Of a DNA stretch of 64,000 bases, positions 35,736-45,365 are shown one piece after another. Position 1 is the stretch's first letter, and every line of letters begins with the position of its first letter. A model generated the notes under the pieces. It was not told the DNA's origin. It saw nothing but the letters and a program-made list of their open reading frames with translations, and did no database searches. This stretch comes from Galerina marginata (lineage: Eukaryota; Basidiomycota; Agaricomycetes; Agaricales; Galerinaceae): NCBI GenBank assembly GCA_023014335.1, contig JAECYW010000024.1, positions 496,001-560,000 on the forward strand, given 5' to 3'. Both the position numbers and the translations under genes were made by a program.

Positions 35736-35802
35736 TCGATGAGTGCGCGCTCTTCGCGCGATCATCGTGACGACGAGCGAGTCGATGTCTGTATATTTGC
35801 TT

Positions 35803-36195
35803 GTTTCTTTTGTGAACAGAATATATATATATATAATATCTGTTTCTTTTGTAAACAAAAATTCTTTTTCCTTACCTGTTTTCGATTTATATATTAGATA
35901 TATAGACACGAGATACAGAAAAGTGAGGAGTGATTGTCTTTCTCTCGTAGATAGACAAAGAAATATGACTTCTATTTCCTTTATTAACATAAAGACAACA
36001 GAACCTATGTTGTCTGACTGTTTTCAATGGGAACAACGTGTGAAATATGTCACATATTCGCTCCAAAAACAGTGCAGCAAAATCCTTTGTATTTCTCAGA
36101 TCTTCATTAAAGAAACATATTTTCTCTTGGCTAAAGAAACAGATAGGTATGTCATGAAACCTGTTTTTTAATCCCTGTTTCTTTTAGAAACAGGG
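35803..36195 (+). repeat. AT-rich segment with TGTTTCTTTT hairpins
   Basis: A TTGTTTCTTTTGTGAACAG motif near 35808, a TGTTTCTTTTGTAAACA motif near 35842 and a perfect 9-bp stem CCTGTTTCT-TTT-AGAAACAGG at about 36174-36194 share the same arm sequence. The segment has an (AT)n run and much lower GC than its surroundings, and GC-rich DNA (GGGGTCGGCGCC) follows abruptly. It looks like an inserted element; no transposase is present. 36196-36456 holds no gene. Confidence 0.6.
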
Positions 36196-36456
36196 GTCGG
36201 CGCCAGCAGTGACGAAAGCCCTTGTCCCGGATTTATGATTTATGACGGACCCGGTCTGCTCAAACCTTGCTCTCTTCTGTGCGCTAAATATGGCCCAGCC
36301 GCAAAGGGGTCGGGCTGGGTTGTGTGATAGCCGGCGGGGTTACGGTCGGGGAGTTCGAGAAATTTAAATAAAGATTAAAAGAAGGTAGACCTTGACAATT
36401 TATTTCCTTCAATTTTATGACAACAGAATATCAGGAGGCTAATTAACAGTAACTGC

Positions 36457-38488
36457 CTATATCTCTTCATTTTCATCATTGGGTTGAACGCCTAAACCAT
36501 AGGCATCATCTTCCCATCCTTCCATATCAAGGGGGTGGAAGCTGCCTGTAAGTAACTGTTGTCCAGGATTTGTTTCCATCAATCTACCCAAGTAAGGTCA
36601 AGTTTTAGATATCCTGAAGACGAGGCTCGTACCGAAGAGGGCCACGGATATACTTGCTGGACTCAGAGGCAACGAGCTGCCTTTCTTCCTCACGGTAGGG
36701 AGGAGGGCACCCCTTCATAGAAGATAAGATAACAAGGTGCCAATGCATGGTAAAATAAATAACGTACGGGGCAGAAGTTGCCTAAGCACGCACGCATTGA
36801 GCCTGCGTAAAGAGGGTGGCGGTGGAGGCGGCGACCAGCCTCAAGTAAGGGCCACGATCCTGACAATTTACATTTATTCATAAAAGTGTATCATTTTGTT
36901 AGAGACGAACTCACCGTTTAAACGAAAGTTCTAAAAGAAGAAATTTAGAACAATTAGAAAATAGGCACAAAGAAGAAAAATTACAATCAATGCCACAGAT
37001 ACTGAAATCCTTCGAGCCGTCCAGGCCGGTCCATATGGGATCACCCACGCAATATCGTAGTCACTGGATTGCAGATTGATGTTGCGCAAGCGTCCAGGAC
37101 CAGCACAAACAGCACCTTGGACAATGACACGCATTCTGGGGTAACCCAAGTCCAGGATTGGGTCCATGAAGGACAATCGTTCCAAGACAAGCAAATAGGC
37201 CAAGCCTTTCAGGCGGTTGGGAGATGGATCATAAAAGATCTACGAGTCATATCAGAGAGCAGCTCAAAAGATAAATATGCTTCAACATACTGAAGGGTCA
37301 ATTCTTTCCCGTGAAAGCGATGGCAAATAGACTTCATAACCACGCCCAGCGTATTTGGCTAGGCGAACTTCATAAGACGGTGACCTTCTTGTTATGTCTA
37401 CAGTGTTACACTGCCTGATGCAAGAAGCCAGAGCCCTTGGGCTGGCCCACACCCGATGACCTGGGCGTAACGTGATAAATCGGCCTTGGTTTTTTCTTTA
37501 AAAAGGGTAAAATGAATCCCACCATCATACGCAAAGCAGGCAGAGTCGATGTCAAAACCTGCCAGAATTTCGGCAGGAGAAAGATATAATCTCAAGACAA
37601 TCTGTATTGGTCTTGCGGGGAAGAGGGCTATGAACAGAGTGAGGTCAGCCAAGTGAAAACATCACACTAGTGAGTAGTAAGAGACCAGACGTACTGTGGA
37701 TGGAAACAACATGTGGCTTGCGGACGCAAACAACTTCCCAAGGAACTGTGGCGCAAATAGCTTCGTAGATCTCCACCATTTTGATTTTGGCCTAAGTTAC
37801 AAAACTATTAGTGGAGTATACAAAGAGAGGCAAAACAATTCACCTGGCTTTCGGACAGCCCCCAAAGAAAAAGGTCGATGTCTGATGTTGCGAAGGTGGT
37901 TTGATACCATTCGTTCCTTCTTTTTGCGGAGGGATTGCCCTTAAAAGGTTCCAAGCAAGCCAGCACCGAGCCGCCCGCAGCAATGACGTTGTTCCAGGAT
38001 ATGTTAGAGAGTACGTTGTGGGTGAAAATGGTCCAATTAAACTTGAATTCATCTATGGTAGAAACAATAGAAGGCGTTCCCGGGTCCTTCCGGAGGTGAG
38101 GAGGCAGCGGCATAATGAAGTGTTCGTCGTGGTATTCGGTAGTCGGTCTTCCAACTACCTTCCAAACATCGAGATTCTGGGCGAAGACGTCGAAGAGGCC
38201 AGTAAATGGATTGACAAGGTCAATGTGTCCACGATTGCTCGCGAAAAGTCTCCTAAGATTCTCTTCATAATTGATCGCGTGCTGTAAGATGGGGTCCAAA
38301 GTTTGGCCAGACGAGGTAGAGAGAACTGATTCGAGAAATTGCTGGACATCGTTTGCTGTGGCAATATTGGGAATCGCGGACTCCCATAAAAAAAATGGCC
38401 AAAGCTGTCGGAAGAACGTGAAAGTGAAGGTTTGTAAGAACATCACGATATGCGATATGACGCGCCAATGTCTCCTTTCTCTTCTCAT
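36457..38488 (-). CDS. Uncharacterised 522-aa protein, nine exons, intact
   Basis: complement(join(36457..36583,36633..36712,36768..36859,36915..36930,37003..37239,37291..37460,37523..37627,37695..37791,37844..38488)) gives 523 codons; every junction is in phase and one exon has only 16 bp. Conserved-looking blocks: NISWNNVIAAGGSVLACLEP, SDIDLFLWGLSESQ, KIKMVEIYEAI, RPIQIVLRLYLSPAEILAGF, DIDSACFAYDG, RRSPSYEVRLAKYAGRGYEV, GRRLHRHPLYAGSMRACLGN, FCPGCPPPYREEE. I recall such sequences (SDxDLFLxGL, IVLRLYxSPxEILxGFDxDS) from an uncharacterised family in fungi and perhaps large DNA viruses; function unknown. The SDIDLF motif recalls nucleotidyltransferase-type acidic pairs, but this is only a guess. 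The ATG at 38488 is the first in frame; the frame is open further upstream. A TGGTCGAGTCAG motif lies ~125 bp upstream. Confidence 0.78.
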
Positions 38489-38693
38489 CCTTTTTAAATG
38501 CTGGAGGATGGGAGTCGAATCACCACCCGGAGCCGGAGCTCCAAGCCTAGGACGACCCGCAATATGCCCGTCCAATTTAGGCTGCCAGCAACTTCTACGA
38601 GTTATGAGTTATGGTCGAGTCAGCGGCGCGACCCTTGCTGCAGGCTAGTCAGGGGTGCCCTGTTTCGACAAGCGCCCGCAGTGCCGGAGGATG

Positions 38694-38884
38694 ACACAGC
38701 AGTCCAGAGGGATTGATTGACTCGAATATTCCACGCACGGGTCAAATACATTGAACGACCAGCCGACCCACTTCACCATTACTACTCCTTCTCACTTACA
38801 GGGACATCGAAGACCTTCTTTGTTTTGTTCACTCGCCCAATATTGCCTCTAGGAGGACTTGGAGTCAGCTTTCAGATGGGGTAT
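38694..38884 (+). repeat. Direct repeat, first copy (promoter-like segment without gene)
   Basis: Matches 40799-41012 over about 190-215 bases (CAGTCCAGA..GATTGACTC, CACGCACGGGTC, TCTCACTTACAGGGACATCGA, CTCGCCCAATATTG, TAGGAGGACT). In the second copy this segment ends just upstream of a TATAAAG box and the start of the small-family gene at 41085; here the following sequence is unrelated. Confidence 0.85.
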
Positions 38885-38927
38885 CGTATGTTAGCGCCCT
38901 AGTGACTCATCAGGAAAACGTCCAGTT

Positions 38928-38979
38928 CGTCTTTGGCGTCTTTGGCATCTTTGCAGAGACATCAAAGACGCCAAAGACG
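38928..38979 (+). repeat. 17-bp perfect inverted repeat in a GTCTTTG-rich tract
   Basis: CGTCTTTGGCGTCTTTG (38928-38944) and its exact reverse complement (38963-38979) are separated by 18 bases. The word GTCTTTG or its complement CAAAGAC occurs about a dozen times between 38928 and 39135. The frames that run through this tract are repeat-driven. Confidence 0.9.
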
Positions 38980-39217
38980 TAAAGACGACACGTCTTTGCA
39001 AAGGGAGGTACATGTCTTGCAAAGACGTCAGACATCTTTGAAACATGACCTTCATCTTCCAAAGGCGTACAAGTGTCTTTGTGAAGCGCGTCTTTCGCGT
39101 CTTTGCTTTGACCACAACTGGTCTCAAGCTGTCTTTGTAGTCCTCAGATATGTATTTCTTGGGCCAATTTTCAGTAGACATAACGGTAGAATAAATTCTA
39201 TTGATTCAACACTGAAG

Positions 39218-39672
39218 CTACGGCGGGATTACGCTACGCTTGTCGAGAAAGAACAGCGCGGAACAGCGTCCAGGGTTGACATCAAGGAACAGTGCCAACA
39301 AATGAGTAGTACCCGCGACGCAGATATGCTCTGCGTGGGCGATTGCGCACACAAACGGCTGCTCTGGCTCCAGCGACACGATTTCATCGTCAGCAGGAAC
39401 TCGCGGCGCGCGCTGGATCCAACCCGAAACGGCGGTAGGCTGCGACGGAAGTACATGGAATGGAACTCCAGATAGTGGGCGGGAGGCTGCAATGAGGTGA
39501 CACGATACATAAAGCCCGATAAATCATACCTAACGATAAGTTAAAGTACGTCTATTGCCGAAACAAACGCAGACTTACCATAGTATCCATCGACGAGGTA
39601 ACGTGGTGCTGTAACTTCAGCGCCAGAGATAACCTGACAATGCATAAAGCGAGTATCGTCGACGGGAGCCAT
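39218..39672 (-). CDS. Uncharacterised 120-aa protein, two exons
   Basis: complement(join(39218..39486,39579..39672)), 121 codons, phases consistent. Reads MAPVDDTRFMHCQVISGAEV, TAPRYLVDGYY, then SGVPFHVLPSQPTAVSGW, IQRAPRVPADDEIVSLEPEQ, VCAIAHAEHICVAG, ALFLDVNPGRCSALFFLDKR. The composition is protein-like and unlike the repeats next to it. The intron is 92 bp, longer than usual here, and contains another possible acceptor. The frame is also open upstream of the ATG. No family recognised. It is head-to-head with the kinase-like fragment, 110 bp away. Confidence 0.45.
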
Positions 39673-39781
39673 CAGTGATTGCTTTTCGAATGCTGGAGAA
39701 CGGGTTATAGTACGTCGTCGAGGCGAAGGAGGCTGAAGAGGTGGTGGATGGTGCTCCACTCCAATCGGGACAGCATACGCC

Positions 39782-40180
39782 ATGGAATTTCTCCGACCCC
39801 CAACTAATTCCGAAGGCGGTTGGATATCTCTCCGAGAGTTGGCACATTCACTTCCGTCCGCCGCTACTGAATATGCCTCCTCAATCAGGAACAAACTTGA
39901 CGAAATAGTGAAAGCTCTTGAAGACAATGGTTTCGTCCATGGCGACCTACGACCTAATAATGTCATGATCAGAATGAAAAACTTTTGTCTCGTGGACGTT
40001 GATGCCGACGGCTCTCCTCGACTCATGGTCATTGACTTTGACTGGGCAAATTCCGAGCCATACGCCTTTTATCCGCCTCTCCTCAACATGTCCATCCCGT
40101 GGCCAGGTAAACCAGGGAAGAGAATCCTCATGGGCCACGATAGGATTAGTGTTCTTCAATATCGGAAATTTGTTGTCACT
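39782..40180 (+). pseudogene. FunK1-type protein-kinase-like fragment
   Basis: Contains the catalytic-loop motif VHGDLRPNNVMI (HGD..NN) and LMVIDFDWA (DFD in place of DFG), followed by YPPLLNMSIPWPGKPG and GHD, as in the kinase-like proteins greatly expanded in mushrooms. Only the C-terminal lobe is present: no glycine loop, VAIK lysine or N-lobe can be found upstream. The frame continues past 40180 into unrelated sequence to 40501. Probably a truncated gene copy. 40181-40798 otherwise holds only a TGGTCGAGTCAG motif at 40530. Confidence 0.6.
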
Positions 40181-40798
40181 GTACGTACACATATGCTCGT
40201 CTTTCAAGGTAAATGTCTGAATATCAAGGTTCATTTTAATTCTACACAAGCTGGGTCTCTTTTCACATCAGCGGCAAGGTCATCACACTGTCGGTCGCGC
40301 TGTAGTAAAGTTGGGCATCAAGATAGGCATCAGCCGGCCGCGGACCATTTTTATGAACAACTTCAAGTTCTGCTCCGTATGCTTCAACCTGTAAGAACGG
40401 TTTGGCCTAACCCCTGTCCTGTCACGAGCTGCGCCGAATTTGCTGATGCGGCGCGCCTTCATCGCCCCGGTCAAGTGCGGTACGGGTTTCTCGGTGTGTG
40501 ATCACTATAGGAGTATTCAGCGATATTCCTGGTCGAGTCAGTCGCGCACTCCACGGCGAAATTGGACTCGCGCCCAACTCACCCACTCATCATCGTCAGC
40601 GGGACCCACGAACGAACTGATGTTTGCAGGAGCCCGAACTGACCCAAGTCGTGTCTAGCGTTCGAAAGCCGCCAAAAGATAAGATTTTGGCGTTTGGGAT
40701 GGCATGGCTGCTCGAATCACCAGAATTATGACTTTCAGCCAGTATTCCTCTCTTATGGTTTACGGAGATGCAAGACCCTGTAAATGGCCCGAGTCAAC

Positions 40799-41012
40799 CA
40801 TGCACAGCAGTCCAGACGGACTAATTGACTCAAATATTCCACGCACGGGTCGAATACATTGAATGACAGCCGACTCACTTCACCATCGTTTCAGCCCGCC
40901 GTCCCACAATTACTACTCCTTCTCACTTACAGGGACATCGACGACATTCTTTGTTTCGTTCACTCGCCCAATATTGTCTCTAGGAGGACTCGGAGTCACC
41001 TTTCAGATGTGG
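40799..41012 (+). repeat. Direct repeat, second copy, upstream of the 41.1-kb gene
   Basis: Counterpart of 38694-38884, with an extra ~20 bases (TTTCAGCCCGCCGTCCCACAA). It ends about 75 bp before the ATG at 41085; TATAAAG at about 41023 lies between. It is likely to contain the promoter of that gene. Confidence 0.8.
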
Positions 41013-41084
41013 TATGTTGGCGCCGTATAAAGGGTGGAAGGGGACGCAGGTCGACACAACCCCCACCAAGACTACTCTCAAGCC

Positions 41085-41608
41085 ATGCCTTCTTCACGAT
41101 TTCAAACTCCTCTCGCTCGTAATGTAACTCTTCTGCCTGATATTTTCAAGTTCAGTTTACTTACAACCTTACTTCATAGGCAAGGTATACCTTCGTGCGA
41201 GCAAGGCTGTACAGCGTCTTCAGCGCCAATCCTATTTCTGTTCCCGTCTTAACCAAAATCGCCGGTCGCCAACGATTCCCCGTGGTCGAAGAGGTCTTCT
41301 CCGAAAGGAGAACGCAGCCATATATTCACGACATTATTGTAACAGTCCAATGGGCAGGCCGTTGGTATCGTTTTCAAATATTTTTCAAGAATCACTGCCT
41401 TCTGCACATAAATCCAACGGTCGCATCAACGGTTCCTGGATGCCGTTGGAACGGGGATATCGTTATTATGCGCTTGGGAATTGGCACTCCTACGGTGGTA
41501 AATATGGCTGGGGACGATTGGCGTGCCGCTGATTCTGCTCTTAGAGGGTGTGTTTTCTTTGTCATTTTCCTCCTCTTGGGTGCCTCATACCGTCGGGCTC
41601 TTGTCTAG
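41085..41608 (+). CDS. Small repeated family, best-preserved copy 2 (155 aa)
   Basis: join(41085..41123,41180..41608), 156 codons. Exon 1 is MPSSRFQTPLARN; a 56-bp intron follows; exon 2 has ARLYSVFSANPISVPVLTKI, RFPVVEEVFSERRTQPYIHD, IIVTVQWAGRWYRFQIFFKN, HCLLHIN, WNGDIVIMRLGIGTPTVVNM and a hydrophobic end (CVFFVIFLLLGASY). An alternative is that GTGTTTTC..TTGTCTAG (41545-41607) is an intron and the protein continues with FFAMQGKVGAWYCQDTLSFE to 41796. Three other copies exist in the window, all damaged. Function unknown to me. A TATA box and a duplicated upstream segment precede it. Confidence 0.65.
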
Positions 41609-41796
41609 GTTTCTTCGCCATGCAAGGCAAGGTAGGCGCCTGGTATTGCCAAGACACCTTGTCTTTTGAAATCTCAAGGTGCCCGAAAGAAATCAAGTAC
41701 AAATCCAAGATTCGTTCTTCCACGAACTGCCTTCCATTTTTATCTCCTTACGAATCGCAGACTTCTCCAGAACAATGGTTTGTCCATAGGTCATAG

Positions 41797-41914
41797 GTTT
41801 ACTGTGCATTGTTCTTGTACTATAGTAGCACCATTTCATTCACTTTGGCAGTTACATGACTTTTTGCACTTCTCATTAATAAGCAATTAATAAGTAAGGT
41901 AGCGCCGATGCTGG
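41797..41914. other. No gene recognised
   Basis: Short AT-rich spacer between the small-family gene and the left inverted repeat of the DUF6589-helicase unit. Confidence 0.5.
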
Positions 41915-42015
41915 TCCTTCCTAGGTTCGGAGCAAGCCGCCTTGCTCCGGTCCGGTTCCCGGACACCTTCGCAGAAGGGGCTTGGGACAAACTGACAAAC
42001 ACTGAAAGGACGTTC
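41915..42015 (+). repeat. Left inverted repeat of DUF6589-helicase unit
   Basis: Blocks CTAGGTTCG..CAAGCCGCC, CACCTTCGCAGAAGGGGC, ACTGACA and AGGACGTT occur in this order and, reverse-complemented, at 45058-45207. The right copy is ~45 bases longer in the middle. Identity within blocks is about 85-90 percent by eye. 42016-42407 holds no gene. Confidence 0.7.
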
Positions 42016-42407
42016 AACTTTGAACTGCCATCGCGCTTTTAGTCGTACCTCTTAGAAAATTTACCCGAATGTTTTTCATATGTTAGAAAATGTACAGGCA
42101 AAGTTTCATCTTGTAGAAGTCAATACATGTACTTCAGTTAAATGCTTTGTCTCGGTCACATCCTGAGAGGGTTTTCAGATCACATAAGCCTCAAATCTTG
42201 ACCATTTCTCCCCAGTCTTTTTTTGTATGACCATTAAAACATCATTAGATTGCCCTCATAAATTAAAAATGACTTAGTGGCCAACATATGGAGGACTGCT
42301 CAGAGATTTTGAGCTGAAGTAGGGGATGTCACATTTTGGTCACATCGTATTCATTCTGCTCGAAGGTTTCGAAATTTGAGACATTCTACCCTAATTCCTT
42401 GCTCATT

Positions 42408-43730
42408 ATGTCTACCGACAAATTGCTATACAACGAAAGCTACTGGAAGAAGGTCCTTGAAGAGAACATTCAAAAAATATCACTCAATGAGAAGCTCCAC
42501 CTTATATTTACGCTGGTGATGTTTCTCCAAGTCAGCATCGTGCAGCTGCTACAGTTCATATTCACGTCTCAAATCAAAGAGGTGCACAGTAGAGCAGCCA
42601 GGTTCTTGGGGCACACCCACACCGCGACCTCGGAGGACAAGGCCTTCCCAGCAGGAATGATATTTTGTGCATGGCTCGAAAATTTCCCGAAAGCAAGGAA
42701 GAATCTACGTAAAATGATTGAGCCTTGTGCGGTCGAGATGGTACTGGAAGAGAGTGATAAGCTCATTGGAGATAAAGAGTTGCAGGTGGCATTGAAGGGT
42801 CTTGCCCTCCGGTCTATCAAAGAACTTCTAGAACCCAAAACAATCCTCGAGAAATATCGTGCACTTGCACCATTCACGTGGAACCTCCTTGAAACATATC
42901 AGCCTCGCCGAACAAGCATCGGAAGTACAATATTAAGACCGACAACTTTGAAGATGACAAAGAAGAAAGAAATGACTGGGATGATGACCCAAATGGCGAT
43001 GAAGAAGAACCGGAAAGGAAGTGGGATGACCTGAAGACGCCGCGGGGTTTTTCACGAAACCCTATCTTGGTAGGATGACAGGCAGTGGTACTAACAGATT
43101 AACAGGCAGTCATGCTGACTATTAGCTTGCTAATCTTCGCACGAAACCAGTCAACGAATATCTTACCGTTGATGATGGGTTTGTTTTTGAAGATAAACGG
43201 AACAAGTTCACGCGTGATGGCCGTCTTGAGCAATGCCAGCATCTGTGTCTCGGGTCGAACAGTCGAAAGGTTGAAGAAACGCATCTCCGATGATGCTATC
43301 AATTATGCGGTTGAGCTTGTTGCCAGCGGGCACCTATTCACCACAATTTTCGACAACATTAACATCTACCTTCGAAGATTTCAACAACGAGTTACTAACC
43401 AGAACTCGATGATCCATGCAACCAATTGCGCTGTAATAGCAATTGACGAAGAGGGTATCAATGTCCCGAAAGCTGAAAATCCCAAGATTAAACTCAAACT
43501 ACGCGGAAAACGGTTCAATGCGACCTACCAAGATCTCCGACCAACATCCCCTGATAACAAGCATATCAGTCAAGCATTCACCATATTGATAGCTGAATTC
43601 ATTGCTCGGTACACTCCTGGCAGCAATGAATGGCCAGAGCGAGATGAAATGCTCTCGGAAATCCGAAAGAACATGCCATCAGACCGACCATTGAAGGCTC
43701 GGAAGACAGACGCTCGGCCATTGGGAGTGT
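42408..43730 (+). pseudogene. DUF6589-family protein, 3'-truncated, copy 1
   Basis: From the ATG at 42408 (MSTDKLLYNESYWKK) the frame gives FPAGMIFCAWLENFPKAR, EESDKLIGD, SIKELLEPKTILEKYR, LAPFTWNLLETY. A frame change at about 42900 leads to ASPNKHRKYNIK, an acidic linker and GFSRNPIL; a 58-bp intron (43048-43105) then leads to SLLIFARNQ, NGTSSRVMAVLSNASICVSG, TVERLKKRISDD, FDNINIYLRRFQQRVTNQNS, MIHATNC, ATYQDLRPTSPD and KTDARPLGVL. This order is typical of the N-terminal half of DUF6589 proteins, expanded in mushrooms and of unknown function. The DUF6589 domain proper is missing: at about 43731 the sequence switches to the antisense of a helicase gene. Confidence 0.75.
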
Positions 43731-44774
43731 TGTATGAACTGGACTGCAAGGCGACATGCATTTTCCGAATTGAAATAAAGTAAACACTTTGCGATGGTAT
43801 CAAGTAAGGTTGTCTCGTCGAGAAGCCGGGGGAGAATAAACATGACATCGAGAAGCGGATTGGTTGTATTAACAATTGGTCGCGTGATATAAAAGAGATT
43901 GGGGCGGTCGCTGCCAACATCGAGACCCCAGAAAGGCCGGTTCCCATATCCTAACGTTTTCCAGATAATGTTGAAGGCAGCCGTGCTGGCTGTGGCCGTG
44001 CAGCACACAATTGGCACCTCCTGGCCAGTGAAGACGCGCAAACATTCAAGCTGGCGGTATTGCGGTCGAAAGTCATTTCTGCCCCACTCATCGATGCAGT
44101 GAGCCTCGTCGATGATGACTGCGGTTAGGCGGGTGCGGAATTGTGAATCTTTCCATAGCTTCGAAAAGCTATCGGAAAGGACCATCTCGGGTGACATGTA
44201 CACCATCGAGGATGAAGTTCGAGCACTCTTCCATAGTGCAGTCGACTTCGTGGTGTCTTCATTGATAACAATCGCGTCAATCCCTTTTTCGATGGCCTGT
44301 TCTGCCTGTAGAATATAGCCTCATCAGTAATTCCATTAAATAGCAATAATAAATCACATACCTGATCACTTCGAGTGCCTTAAGTGGGCTGACAACAAGG
44401 ACAAGCTTTTTATGACCTCCAAGGATGGCGAGAGCCTCAAAAACGAGACTTTTGCCATAGCCAGTGCCAGCACAAAAGATGGAGTCATAGCCTTGCAAAT
44501 TCCTCCTGATCAGATGAAGTTGCCAGTCGTCTGGAAAATATGAGAGGTTGAAGGCAGTGATTAATCTCTGCTGAATTAACTGAAGTTAAAGGTTGGGAGG
44601 AAGGCCCGACTTGACGCCTTGCAGCCGTTTTTGGAGGTTATCTCTCCGCTTTCGAGGCGTCTCTGGGGGCGGATGTGAGGCCCGCGAGGTCTGAGTACGA
44701 CGTGGAGGTGATTGGGGGGGAGATCTGCTTGGCCCTGGGGTAGGGTGATTCTGGTGCTGATCTGCCGAGCTCAT
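43731..44774 (-). pseudogene. RecQ-like DEAH-box DNA helicase, 3'-truncated
   Basis: Starts MSSADQHQNHPTPGPSRS (44774) with a Pro/Ser-rich leader. ATPase motifs: DDWQLHLIRR, then AGTGYGKS (Walker A), VVSPLKALE (motif Ia region), SSSMVYMSPEMVLS, AVIIDEAHCIDEWG (DEAH, motif II), FRPQYRQL, VCCTATAS (motif III) and FWGLDVGSDRPNLFYITRP. The C-terminal RecA-like domain begins (CLLYFNSENACRLAVQFIQ) and stops at about 43731. An in-frame TAA at about 44589 lies between the leader and the helicase part unless a 36-bp intron removes it; a further intron (about 44300-44361) fits with a GTGATC donor. RecQ enzymes unwind DNA 3'-5'; this one lacks the motifs needed for that (IV-VI). It is convergent with the DUF6589 fragment. 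Confidence 0.75.
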
Positions 44775-45057
44775 TCGAGAGAAATAACGCGTTCTGTATC
44801 ACAAAAACGTGTCAATAAACTTGCAAGACAGATTAAGATACATTTTAGCATACCTGAAGTAAGTTTTAGCATTGGATGGGCATTGAAAACGAGTGTTGGA
44901 AACTATTGATGAGCCGTTGAGAGATGACTTTCGGAGGTCGGTTTAGAAATTGAAATTAAAGGAATAAACTACATGGATGAGTAGATCGAGATCGAGACTT
45001 TATGGAACGAGCGTTTCGTGAAGAGAGCGGACGATGACGAAGAGCAATAGCTGCTCA

Positions 45058-45207
45058 AACGTCCTATCGATATCTGTCAGTCTGGAACAAGCCCGGGGCC
45101 CCTTCTTCGAAGGTGAAGCGGAGCCCCAAAATCCGCCAAACATTGCACCTGTTTGCGCAGCAAACATTCACCGGCAGAAGAACGGCGGCTTGGAACGAAC
45201 CTAAGGC
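45058..45207 (-). repeat. Right inverted repeat of DUF6589-helicase unit
   Basis: Inverted counterpart of 41915-42015: AACGTCCTAT, TGTCAGT, GCCCC..CTTCGAAGGTGAAG, GGCGGCTTGGAACGAACCTAAG. It lies upstream of the helicase start. No clear target-site duplication was seen outside the pair. Confidence 0.7.
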
Positions 45208-45365
45208 TTTCAGGATATGCAAAAAAATTGGCAGAAATGTGGTGTTTTAGCAGTTGTAGACCCGAATTTGAATCTCCCTATCCGTTTGAATCCTGCTGCA
45301 TGTGATAGTATGTTGTGGTTTATTGAATCCTGAAGCGATATGTACCAGGAACCGCATCAAAAATG

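Noticed and set aside
35571..35990. Protein gene with Arg/Ser repeats on either strand
   Set aside because: An 18-bp minisatellite keeps all frames open; the peptide repeats mirror the DNA unit in each frame.
36174..36194. Rho-independent-type terminator
   Set aside because: A perfect stem is present, but this is eukaryotic DNA, and the same arm occurs in two other hairpins nearby, which fits a repeat family better.
36194..36215. LTR-retrotransposon primer binding site (GGCGCCAGCAGTGACG)
   Set aside because: The phrase resembles such sites, but I found no long terminal repeats, gag or pol sequence on either side.
43112..43783. Complete C-terminal end of DUF6589 frame (…LYELDCKATCIFRIEIK-stop)
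   Set aside because: The last 18 codons are the antisense of the helicase sequence FNSENACRLAVQFIQ, so the stop is a fusion product, not the family's own end.
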